Shown one piece after another: positions 22,291-32,460 of a DNA stretch of 64,000 bases. Position numbers and translations under genes: made by a program. How positions within the stretch are numbered: position 1 is the stretch's first letter; every line of letters begins with the position of its first letter. Source of the DNA: Lumnitzera littorea (Eukaryota; Streptophyta; Magnoliopsida; Myrtales; Combretaceae); assembly GCA_024138015.1 (NCBI GenBank), contig JAMXBB010000011.1, forward strand, positions 26,225,984 to 26,289,983, given 5' to 3'. The notes below the pieces were generated by a model that ran no database searches, was not told the DNA's origin, and saw only the letters and a list, made by a program, of their open reading frames with translations.

Positions 22291-23590
22291 TTGATTGGAG
22301 AATCCAAACTTGGAAATGCTCGACGAGAATAAGATTAAGGATGAATTCCCTGAGGGGCGACTCTATGCCATTGCCCAGGTAAGTGATATGGAAATTCCTT
22401 GGTTTGCGGATATCGCTAATTTTTTAGCTGCTAGGATTATACCGAAGGGACTTCCACACCAGCAAAAGAAGAAATTTTTTTCTGATGTAAAACATTATTT
22501 TTGGGATAATCTTTACCTGTTTAAAGTATGTACAGATCATGTTATTTGAACGTGTGTACTATACCTCGAAGGATGGAGAATTTTGAGCCACTGTCATTCG
22601 AGGCCTACGGGTGGGCATCATAATGCCAATAGGACAGCTCATAAGGTTTTTGAGGCTGGATTTTATTGGCCTACCTTATTCAAAGATGCCCAGAAATACG
22701 TTGAGATTTGTGATCGTTGTCAATGAGTGGGGAATATATCCTGTAGGGATGAAAGGCCACAAAACCCCATCATCGAGGTTGAGGTATTTGATGTGTGGGG
22801 AATCGATTTCATGGGTCTTTTCCCAAACTCTAATGGAAATAAATATATCCTAGTAGCTATTGACTACGTCTCTAAGTGGGTGGAAGCTAAAGCCCTACCT
22901 ACTAATGATGCTAGGGTAGTAAAAAAATTCTTCAAAGGCCTATTTTCTCGATTTGGTACCCTTAGGACAATTATAAGTGATAGGGGAACACACTTTTGTA
23001 ATGCCTAACTCGACCAAGTGTTGAAATGTTATGGCGTTACACATAGAATAGCCACCTCGTATCACCCCTAAAGTAGTGGCCAAGTGGAAGTTGCCAATCG
23101 CGATCTTAAGTGAATTCTTGAAAAAACCGTAGAGTATCATAGTAGAGATTGGTCAGAAAAGTTGGATGATGCTCTATGGGCATATAGAATTGCTTATAAA
23201 ACACCACTAGGGACCACACCCTATCGACTTGTATATGGGAAGGCTTGTCATTTACTGGTAGAGATTGAACATAAGGCTTATTGGGTAATTAAGAGTGCTA
23301 ATGTTGATTTTGAGCGTACAGGTTCTCATAGGAAACTTCAATTGAATGAGCTAGAGGAATGGCGAGCGAAAGCATATGAGAACTCCAAATTATACAAAGA
23401 AAGGGCCAAAAAGTACTACGATCAGCGAATTAAACAAGGTCGACAATTTAAAGAAGGCGATCAGGTTCTTGTGTATAATTCTCGCCTTCGTTTATTCCCA
23501 GGTAAGTTGAAATCTAGGTGGTTTGGACTACTTACAATTACACAAGTTTTCCCGTATGGGCAACGGGAAAGGTACATTTAAGGTAAATGG
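22291..23590 (+). pseudogene. Element C integrase with all three catalytic acids, several stops
   Basis: The zinc-binding part is decayed (GHHNANRTAHKVFEAGFYWP, closing CDRCQ). Core: first Asp in VWGIDFMGLFP, second in IISDRGTHFCNA, Glu in SGQVEVANRDLK, so the D-D-E triad is readable. Stops near 22547, 22725, 23008, 23068 and 23111 sit where the family has Gln, Arg or similar. 23162-23581 is open with WAYRIAYKTPLGTTPYRLVY and the C-terminal EGDQVLVYNSRLRLFPGKLK. Frame is kept throughout, so the damage is point mutations only. Confidence 0.9.
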
Positions 23591-23976
23591 GCAACGATTG
23601 AAGTTATACTTAGGTGGAAACTTGGAGCATGTTGGACGAGAGGAGTTTTACTTCCACCCGACAGAACTATCATGAGAAGATGTATCCCGTGGAGCTATTG
23701 ACGTTAACTATAGCGTTTCTTAGGAGGCAACTCATGTCTAACTTTGCTTACACTTTAGTTCTTTAAGTTTATTTCATTTTATTTTTCTTTTATCTAACTT
23801 TGCTTTGCTTCTTTTATTTGTTTCAATTTTAGTCATAGGCTTTTCCCTTTTAGTTTCATATTTTTTTCTCTCTCTTTAGTTTTCGTTGTCTTATTTTTCC
23901 AGTTTAAGTACTTTTAGTTTTTTTAAGTTTCTTGTATTTTTAAATTCATTAATTGAAAAAGAAAAAAGAGAGAACA
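23591..23976 (+). other. Element C post-integrase spacer, pyrimidine-rich
   Basis: No coding seen. Contains T-rich runs (TTTATTTTTCTTTTATC) between integrase and the repeat array. Confidence 0.5.
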
Positions 23977-24540
23977 GAAAGTTACACGGACATAGGACAC
24001 GGTCGTGTCCTAGCCCGTATCCATCCAGACCCCTTTAATGAACTAACACCCATAGAAAGTTACACGAGCATGGGATACGGTCGTATCCCAGCCTGTGTGC
24101 GCCCAGCCTTATGTCACACCTACAGAAAGTTACACGGGCATGGGATACGGTTGTATCCTAGCCCGTGTCCGCCCAACCATATGCCACGTAAACAGAAAGT
24201 TACACGGGCATAGGATACGGTCGTGTCCCAGCTCGCGTTCACCTAGTATTCCCGACCATAAACAGAAAGTTACACGGGCATGGGACATGGTTGTGTCTCA
24301 GCTCGTGTGTGCTCAGTATTCTCGACCGCCAACAGAAAGTTACACGGGCGTGGGATACGGTTGTGTCCCAGCCCGTGTGCGTCCAGATTTTACGATCGAA
24401 TACAGGAAGTTATACGGGCGTGGGACACGGTTGTGTCTCAGCTCGTGTTCGCCCAGGTAAGGCACCGCACACAGAGAGTTACATGGGCGTGTGATACGGT
24501 CGTGTCCCAACTCATGTCTACTCAGCACCCATACGACCTG
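23977..24540 (+). repeat. Eight-copy 70-bp minisatellite of palindromic units in element C
   Basis: GAAAGTTACAC-type unit starts occur at 23977, 24055, 24125, 24195, 24265, 24335, 24405 and 24474: period 70, with the first interval 78. Each unit begins with a nested inverted repeat, ACACGGGC paired with GCCCGTGT outside and GGGATACG with CGTATCCC inside, about 37 bases in all and able to fold as a hairpin. The remaining 33 bases vary more. The same hairpin type occurs in the element's LTRs at 17151-17187 and 28036-28072. ORFs through the array on both strands are repeat translations. Confidence 0.93.
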
Positions 24541-24648
24541 CACAATTTATTAAAATACACACATTCTCTCAAACACTCACAAACCTCAACACATATTCAT
24601 TTCATATTCTCTCTTCTCTCCATCTTCTCCTCACGATTCCTGATCCAA
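24541..24648 (+). other. Leader-like segment before the element C downstream ORF
   Basis: CT-rich, CA-rich sequence (CTCAAACACTCACAAACC, TCTCTTCTCTCCATCTTC) typical of plant 5' leaders, ending at a strong splice donor. No good TATA box precedes it; TTTATTAAAATA near 24547 is a weak candidate. It may instead be an exon of a longer transcript from the LTR. Confidence 0.4.
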
Positions 24649-25203
24649 GTAAGTTCTCCTCATTGCTTTTGCTTTATCTTCTTCATTGTTTAGGCAGGTT
24701 TAGCTACTAGACATTTCGGTCTTGTGTGAATTGTCCTTGGATTTGGTCTAAGAATTTATTTCGTTCTTTCATAAAAGACATACACCATTGCCTTGTATTG
24801 CTAGATTTTAATGCCTTTATGATGCCTCTTTTGGTTAGATATTCCTTATGATCTCTCAAATCTGAATTTTGTTTGCTAATTTGATAATCATTATTCAATT
24901 ACGCTAGTTAGGGTTAGCATTGTAAGAGTAATTTTGGGTCATTTAGCATCTTTGATGTGTTGGGATGCTACGTTTCAAGCTGATTGTAATGTAGTGGGTC
25001 TATTGTATAATTAGTCGGATACATTTGCTAGCCATTTCTTTTACACTAACTAGTTTTGTGGATGCACTCTATATGTTTGTTTAAATGTCCTAATGAGAAT
25101 TCTTTCAATAAGCTTCATTGTTAATCCTTTCTCCATCTATCTTCGTTTGAATTACGTGTGGCAAGGATGCGCGTTTTTGATTTGGTTTGTTGTTTCTTTT
25201 CAG
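24649..25203 (+). other. Predicted intron upstream of the element C env-position ORF
   Basis: Donor CCAA|GTAAGT at 24649 and acceptor TTTCTTTTCAG ending at 25203, with a T-rich interior; the next ATG is at 25211. Both sites fit plant consensus well. Genes downstream of integrase in such elements are expected to need splicing or a separate transcript. Predicted from sequence only. Confidence 0.55.
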
Positions 25204-25210
25204 GTATTCA

Positions 25211-26457
25211 ATGGCAAATTGTGTAAAGCTTACCGTTTGATGGAAATCTAAATATGCAGCATCCTTTTCATCTCAAGAAGGTGCAATTGTTGAACCATTA
25301 GTCACTCTCTCTCCGATAGAGCACCCAATGCTTTAATTCAAGGAAGACTACTAGTCGCAACACTATAGTTTACTTAAGAATAAGCCTTTCAGTGACACCC
25401 TTCGTTTGGATTGGGATGTTCTCGCTCAATTGGAGCTCACAACAGAAATAAAGGAGCTTTTGGACGGAACTATTTGGGAGCGATTTTTATCTCTTGAAGC
25501 TCCCGTTTATAAAGAACTGACATTGGAGTTTTTATGTACTTACAAACTCGATAAAGAGAGTGCTAGTGGCATATGCCCCAAACGCAAACTCCATTTCACT
25601 TGACCATATCTCAATTGGGCAGATATTTCGGTCTCTATGAAGATAGATATACACGGATAGAAGAGTTCCAACGTCTCTCATGTCGTTTTCCTCGTTGAGT
25701 AACACCAGGGGCGTTTTGGAACGAAATTACTGTTGGTGATGTATATGACCTAGCAAAGAGCAAGGCTTCTCAATTGGTGAAGCCTGAATATCATGTTTTC
25801 CATTGGCTCTTCGCGCATACATTGATTGGTAGAGGCCTCAACACCAGTGTGGTTTCCAATAAGGATTGCCTCTATCTGTACAGTGTTATTCATAAACATC
25901 CCATTAATCTCACCATCGAGTTAGCTGAACTTTTCAGCCACCAAGCCACCACTACACGAAAGAAAGGGCATATTTGTTGTGGCCCCTACATCACCTTACT
26001 TGTGCAAGCCATGCGGACTAAGATTGCCGTTTGGCCCTCACTTACCTTAGTCAATCAAGTCACTCCTATGCGACTTAATTCATTCTGACTCATGAACCTT
26101 TTACCAACAAGACGTCAAGGTTGACACTCATGCAGCACATCTCGAGGTCAGACGTCTTCAGCAAGCTTTGAAGACAAATTTGATATGTTGATGTCTGAGG
26201 TTTGTTATATCCGAGAGAGTGTGGATAAACTTCATATCCGCCAAGACAAAATGGAAAAATTTCTCAAGATGAAAGAGTCGGATGCACATGATGAGGATAG
26301 TAAGAGTGAGGAAGAGGATGATGAGGGTAGTGAGGCAGAGGCGGTTGGGGGAAGTGAAGATGGTGTTGAGGGCAGTGACGACGACGATGATGCAACCATG
26401 GCGGAGGCACCATCTGATGAGGATGATGAAGAGACGGATTCTGATCCCTCTTCTTAG
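25211..26457 (+). pseudogene. Element C Athila-type ORF in the env position, broken
   Basis: ATG at 25211 begins MANCVKLTV and hits stops. The part 25406-25603 reads LRLDWDVLAQLELTTEIKEL, IWERFLSLEAPVYKELTLEF, the conserved start of the Athila ORF-1 family of plant retrotransposons. Later pieces are in other frames (25774-26088). 26185-26457 encodes a coiled-coil-like IRQDKMEKFLKMKES and a strongly acidic tail rich in Glu, Asp and Ser. I see no signal peptide or membrane segment in what is readable, so an envelope function is not supported here. At least two frameshifts and several stops. Confidence 0.75.
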
Positions 26458-27112
26458 TTCTTATTTTTTTTTTTTTGTTGTTTTTCGTTGGCCAAGGCAT
26501 GTGAAATCAGACATGTAATGATGATGCTTCCTCATTTTGAACTTCTTCACCTTATTTTCGACTGGCAGGGAAGTATTAGTTTCTTTTTCAGTACATATAT
26601 TTCCTTTTTTCTTATGCTGATTTTTCTTGTTTCATTTCTTGCTGCTATGCTTTCTTAGTTGTACATTGAGGACACTGTACGTTATTAAGTGTGGGGAAGG
26701 GATATATATAATTTTGTTACTGTTTAGGAGACTAATTATTCACATTTGACCCAATTAATTTTTAAATTAACTTGCAATAGGTGATTAACAAGTGTTGAGC
26801 TAAATCAACTATGTCATTTTGATCATTATTGATCTTATTATACTTTACTAGAATTGATTAGTCAAATTTGTGGAGGGCAAAGTTACGAGTTATTTAGCTT
26901 TGGACTTTAAGACTTGAGATTGGAGTAACATCACTAGTTGAGAGTTAGTCATGGTTATTTTTAAATTTACTTTTATATATACCTTTTTCTTAGAAATTTT
27001 TAAAAGCCCTATAATTTTTAGCAAACAAACAAATGAAAATTTTCTTTTGAGAAACCCTTGAAAAATCACAATGATTGGAGGTCAAAAGTAATAACAAGTG
27101 TATGAATAGAAA
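26458..27112 (+). other. Element C 3' untranslated region, first part
   Basis: T-rich start, then AT-rich sequence with no coding signal. TTGTACATTGAGGACACTGT near 26660 is followed by GTGTGGGGAAGGG, which resembles the purine context seen at the element end. Confidence 0.45.
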
Positions 27113-27316
27113 AAATTGGTAAGGATTTGTCTTGGTCCGTCAGAAGAGTGAGATTGAGTCCCAATGCCAATTCTAATGAAAAAATTGGTATGGATCAGCC
27201 TTGGTCCATCAAAAGAGCAAGGTTTTTTCCCGTTATTAATATAAGGAATAAGTTGGTATGGATCGGTCTTGGTCCATCAAAAGAGCGAGATTCTTTCCCT
27301 CTACCAACACAATTGT
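27113..27316 (+). repeat. Three tandem 68-bp repeats in element C 3' region
   Basis: Units starting near 27115, 27183 and 27251 share AATTGGTATGGATC and CTTGGTCCATCAAAAGAG. The open frame 27127-27360 is a translation of the repeat. It is unrelated in sequence to the 70-bp array. Confidence 0.85.
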
Positions 27317-27810
27317 GCTTAAACAAAGTAAATTTAAAAGACCTCCTAACAAAAGCATGAATTAGGGGGATGATCAGAGGATGAGTGGATGTAAAATGTG
27401 TTTGTTTTAGATTATGGCGCTTGATGAGATGGAAGAGAGAATTGTATACACTTTAGTCAAATGGACAAAATTTTTATGACTCTTTCTCGGTTGGCGAGAT
27501 GTTAAATCCAATTTTTAGTTTAAGAATCTTTGGTTAAACGACTCGGGTAAACTTCGACTTTCATAAATTAACTAATGAACTTTAGTGTTAAGTATTGTTG
27601 GAGCATTTGAATATGGTTAGGTGAAATTATGACATTGTTAAGGGTGAAATTCATTGACTTTATTATTGCGAGTTAATTGAGAATGAGTTTCTTACTTTTC
27701 TACGGGTTAAGTGTATTTATTCATCGGTTTCCTAAATAGTGATAAATTTTGTTTAGCGTTTCTTGTCTTAAAAGTTTTGTTTTGATTTATTTGCTTGAGG
27801 ACAAGCAATT

Positions 27811-27829
27811 GCTTAAGTATGGGGAAGTT
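27811..27829 (+). other. Element C polypurine tract
   Basis: GTATGGGGAAGTT precedes the LTR start TGATAA at 27830, and GGACAAGCAATTGCTTAA lies just upstream. This is the usual Athila 3' junction. Confidence 0.85.
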
Positions 27830-29081
27830 TGATAACTTTGATTTTAAACATATTTCACATGATGATTTTATAGTATTTCCCTTACATTTTTGGTTTTCTT
27901 TAAAGAAATTGATACTTAATTGAGTAAAATTTTGATTTCAAGGTTTGAACACGTTCTTGGATTGAAAACGAAGAAAAGGAATCAAGTTTTACTCAATTTG
28001 GAGTTCAAATGAATGAGTTATGAAGTTTTGAAGTTACACAGTCTGGGATACAGTCGTGTCCCCAAGCTGTGTCCATCCAGGAAAATTTACCAAGGTCAAA
28101 AAGTTACACGACCTGGGGACACGACTGTATCCCAGGCCATGTCTGGTGACGAAAATGGAAACCTTACAATACATTATAAAAGGACATACTAGGGTTTCGC
28201 ACAGGAGAATTGGACATTAAAGAGAGAAGAGACTTGAAGAGAAGAAGAAGAAAAAGGCAAAAGCAACACCCAATTTCAAAATGGAAGAGATTTATCATCA
28301 ATAAAAGGGGTTTTCATGTTTTATTTATTAGTTTTGTTGGAATTCGTTTTTAGTTTCATTATGATAGCTTAAAACTCTTGTATTTAGGATTATGGAACCT
28401 AGGGTTTCATGTGACTATTAGATAGATTGATAATTTTCAATAAAGTTTTTATCTTTTCTTGATTCAATTATGTTATTTAATTGTTAATTGATATTTCTAG
28501 AGTATCAATCTATAATATTAATCTATAATATTATGCATGATGATTGGGAAATTACATGTTTAATTAGATCTTTACATAATTGGAGAGAATTACATGTGTA
28601 CTTAGAGATAAGATACATGTTTCTTCCAGAAAGTTGTTTGTTTGTGTGGGAATTCATTATATATTAATGCAATTCTAAGTTATATTACTAAGTGAAGAGA
28701 TTCCGGTAAATAATTTAGGATTAGGGTTAATATGCTTGAGAAAGGTATTAACTTTAATTGTGAATCTCTCTGGTCAAGAATAATAGAAATTGAATTGAAT
28801 ATATTTTAAGCGGTCACATGTTAAACACTAGGGGGAAATAATTCCTAAATATGTTATTGCATTCTCGATCGTTCTTAGTTTTATTGCTTTCTAAATTGCC
28901 TAATCAAGTCTCATAATTAGGTTAGTTTGTTAATTTTAGTATTTTTAATTCATTCAACTCAACACGATTTTCCGGTTAGATAATAGAGCTAAGGTTAATA
29001 TTAGTACTCGAAGTCTCTGAGGGATCAACTCGGACTCATATCTGCTATATTAAAACTGATAGGTGCACTTGCCTGATATTA
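27830..29081 (+). repeat. Element C 3' LTR
   Basis: 1252 bp, TGATAACTTTG to CTGATATTA. The terminal CA of the 5' copy is TA here, a C-to-T change. It contains the hairpin 28036-28072, a second hairpin 28106-28142 whose left arm is missing from the 5' copy, and a short tandem duplication of CTATAATATTAAT near 28510. Confidence 0.93.
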
Positions 29082-29086
29082 ACAAG
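29082..29086. repeat. Target-site duplication ACAAG of element C (right copy)
   Basis: Identical to 16940-16944 and directly after the right LTR. Confidence 0.9.
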
Positions 29087-29760
29087 CATATCGAGATGCG
29101 TATCTTTTACTTATCGAGATGTATATCTTTTTGGTTGAGATTTAGAAAAGATACGTATGAAGATATGTATTTAGATCGTATCTTGGTAGATTATGTATGT
29201 ATGATTTAGAAAAGATATCTTTTGATACGTAGTATTTTTATAAAAATAAAAATCTTAACAGGAGTTTTTAAAAAAAGATTTAGTTAGTTAGGGTTTTTTT
29301 TTTTTAATTCGTGAAATTAGATTTATTAGTTTTTTTTTTAAAATGAATTGTTAAAAAACATAAATCTGGTTCAATTTTCAAAAATAAAAAAAAATCAACC
29401 CACTAAATATTTTATAAAAAGAGATTTATAGTTGGTTTAATTCCGATTAGTGAGTACGTAAGCACCTTTGGATAACCGTCTAAAAAAATAAAATATTTTT
29501 TTTCCTTTTTCTTGAAATTCGTAATAAAAAATAATAAAAAAATCATTTTAGTTATATTTTACATATTTAGGTATATTTTAGTATTTTTAGAAAATTATAA
29601 ATATAAAGCCTATCAATTTTTTTTTTAGTTTTCACATAGTGACTTAGTCTTAATAGGTTAACCTCTGAACTTGGTTTTCTTTGGTTTAGTTTTCTAAAAA
29701 TCATTTTTTTAGAAAATCTATGGATTAGTAGCCAAATTAAGGTTTTCCCACCCGAAACCC
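29087..29760 (+). repeat. Probable continuation of element A 3' LTR after element C
   Basis: AT-rich, with GATACGTAT-type motifs at 29090-29240 and a GAGTACGTAAGCACCTTTGG stretch near 29452 that looks like plant Tat/Ogre LTR sequence. It must abut 16944 in the pre-insertion state, because the target duplication joins the two. The end of the LTR cannot be placed without the 5' copy. Confidence 0.45.
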
Positions 29761-29957
29761 TAATTTCATTTTTTATTAATTGAACTGGTTGGTGATTTCA
29801 ATTTTTTAAACTTTTTTACAAAAGAAAATATTTCCTTAATTTAATGTCGAGTAATTTATATTAAGCGAGTTGGGTTTAATATAAGTTAAATTAAGGAAAC
29901 TGAAATAGGGCTCGATAGAAGCTATTCACCTTAATTGCAAACATACGTACAATCTAC

Positions 29958-30563
29958 ACAAAGTGATCGACGACTTAACTAGTTTTGAAGTAGTCAGATG
30001 GGCACTTGTAATATATATAAGACCTGTGGAGTAATACTTTTCAAAATATGCTTTCTCATATTTAAAAATAGTTTAAATCTTTTACATAGTTTTATATACA
30101 TCAAAAGTTTAAGTGTTTTTAAAAGATCTATATAACTCTATAGGAAGACTTCATTACATACTATAGATATATTAGTGAGCTAGCGAAAATTATAAAGCCT
30201 TTCTAGAATTGTCAAGTCCCAAACTCGAGGAGTCGTAATAACCTTGCTGTGTAAATCAATATAGGTTAGAAGTTATCCTCTTTAGTTGCTAATATAGGTA
30301 TAGTTTAGATAAGGTGAACGACAACTCAACCAGCTTTGAAGTCGTCAAATGAGCCCCTATAGTATATAAGACCTGTAGAGTAATACTTTACAAAATATAT
30401 CTTCACATATCTAAAGATAGTTTAGATTTTTTACGTAGCTTTATATATATTAGAAGTTGAAGAGTTTTCAAAAGATTTGTACAACTCCAAAGGAAAACTT
30501 CCTTACATACAGTAAATATATCAGTGAGCCAAGGAGAACTATAAGGTCTTCTAGCCTTCCAAG
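29958..30563. repeat. Diverged tandem duplication, period about 350 bp
   Basis: 29958-30215 and 30307-30563 align: both hold a CGACGACTTAACTAG-like start, AAGACCTGTGGAGTAATAC and a TAGTGAGC-type end, with about one base in five different. The offset is 349-350. No coding was recognised. The right copy may lie inside or beside the Tekay-like LTR remnant. Confidence 0.8.
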
Positions 30564-30619
30564 AAGACCTTATAGTCTTCTCACAAAAGAAAAATGAAAG
30601 TAACATGAGCATTGTTCTA

Positions 30620-32460
30620 TTCATTAGTCTTTAACTCCTCATTCCTCGACCTGTTGGAACTAATTTGTAGATGATTGTAACTTGGCATCTTCAGGTACTA
30701 CTCTACACCTACAAAATAATCTATTGGGATGCGAACTCAACTAACTCAATAAGAAGGGACAGAGTTATAAGAGTATATTAAAAAACATGGTTATTTAATC
30801 ATTAATTAAATGCAAATGCAACATGCAAATGATAGATTATGGCACAACGTTTAACCAGTCCATTGTAAAGTTAGAAAAATTTCATTCACTTTAACCTAGA
30901 TTATGGAGTATCAATGGTACGATATTAGACTAAATCCGGGCTTATGAAATGAAAAACACCCTTTTCTCGAGAAAACATTCGAACCACGGTTCTCAACTTT
31001 GCCACGGTCCTCTATTCTGTCACTTAATTCGACCAAGAGTAAGAAAATGATCACTTTTGCTATCTTCATCGAAATGTTGATATTTAGTCTGATAACTTAA
31101 TTGTCACCCTTATTAGTTTATTGTGAATGTCAGGTTAGATTTTAGTTAACTTAAGATTAGTCTAGATTATAAGGCGAGCAACCAAGTTCATACACGTTAG
31201 ACATAATATATTCTAGCAGAAGATGGCACTCGAGGTTTCTCACCTAATCATCAATTAGTATCACGAGTATACACATAGCATACATACAAACAATCAAGCT
31301 ACAATCACATACGAGTACTCTTAGATCTCTAAGTATCTTAATATGATACTTTAACATGTTATGAAGTGTCGATCCCAACTTACTTGCACTTACTGGTAAA
31401 TTACTCTTGACTGTTGCTTCCTTAATCTTCAGTCGTCCCTAAAAATATATAATAGATTAGTTGTTAAGCCTTGAATTATTAACCATTAGTTTTTTTTATA
31501 TGTTTTTGGTTGTTTCATCATAAATTTTGTAAGTTATTTCTATTTAAAAATTATGATTTCTTAACCATTTATTGATTTTTATAAGTTACATTAAACTGCT
31601 AAATCCTCTGAGTTAGGTTTTGAGTGGTTTTATAATAGTTTTCTTTAGTAAAAAATCTTTTGAGTTACTCGCTGAGTTATATAGGGGTCATTTGTGATAC
31701 TATTTATTTATTTCGATATAAAAAATGGCTCGATTTCATTGATTTCTTAATGACGTATATTGTAGTTTCTAAATTTATACAAAATAGTATTTTTCTTAGA
31801 TTCTATACATAAAAATATGTATGAATGATTTTTTTTCATAATTTTTTGGATATATTTTATATTTTTAGAAAATTATGTAAAATTGGTCTAAAATTGGATT
31901 TCATTGAAAAATCTAGCTCTAGCCATTAGCTACTGCCACTCTTTTGTTGGCAACTCTAGTTGTCGATAGCTCTAGTCATCAGTAGCTTTAGTCACCGGCC
32001 GCTCCTTGTGGTGTGTTGGTTGGTTGACTTGTAACTCTTCCTTATTCTAGTGAATCGCCAAATTACCCAAATTGTACACTGATTTTGCAATTTATCCTAA
32101 ATTTAGCTCTTCAATCTTCTAATCTTGACTCAATTTTTCATAAAACCTTTTTTCATGTATGATTGCTAGAGAGTATTTTTTGGATTTTTAGAGTGTTTTA
32201 GATGCTTCAAATGATTAAGTTTCTCTCTCCTCAAGCATATTTCCCTTAAATACTAAGCTCAATTTGCATGATAACTTGTTTTGCTTCCTAAACACCAATC
32301 CATGCTAAACCCATACCCAAATTGATATGTTCCTAGTTGTTCCCTTATATTTTTATAAGTTTTATTGATTTTCCTATCTCATTTTAACCTAAAATGTAAA
32401 TAATAAGTTATTTTAGTTAATTACGGGTATACACATATACTTAAAAATTATACACAACCC
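30620..32460 (-). repeat. Decayed Tekay-like gypsy LTR fragment, minus strand (candidate)
   Basis: On the minus strand several blocks occur in the same order as in the solo LTR 60410-63470: an AT-rich leader, a GC-richer patch with GCCGGTGACTAAAGC near 32000, AATTTTACATAATTTTCTAAAAAT-like sequence, a TAAGTTGGGAT block near 31380 and a terminal GAGGAATGAGGAG near 30640. Similarity is weak and the borders are not defined. No ORF. Confidence 0.4.

Larger units (their letters stand above)
16945..29081 (+). mobile_element. Element C: complete Athila-lineage Ty3/gypsy retrotransposon
   Basis: 12,137 bp between two highly similar LTRs (16945-18169, 27830-29081), with ACAAG duplicated on both sides. 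Inside are a decayed Asp-tRNA-type primer site, gag, protease (DLGAS type), RT-RNase H, integrase, a 70-bp palindromic repeat array, an intron-like segment, an Athila ORF in the env position, a three-copy 68-bp repeat and a polypurine tract. The protease motif, the primer-site context and the ending GGACAAGCAATTG before the tract are Athila features. By eye the first 210 aligned LTR bases differ at about 13, so this insertion is younger than element B. Confidence 0.95.

Noticed and set aside
23977..24540. CRISPR-like regular repeat array
   Set aside because: Units are contiguous 70-bp tandem repeats with drifting rather than unique spacers, there are no cas genes, and the context is an Athila retrotransposon in plant DNA.
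24541..24648. Independent promoter for the Athila downstream ORF
   Set aside because: The leader and donor look real, but no convincing TATA box was found, so a separate promoter is not claimed.
26264..26518. Overlapping Pro/His-rich and Met/Arg-rich ORFs
   Set aside because: They are alternative-frame readings of the Glu/Asp-rich tail of the Athila downstream ORF.
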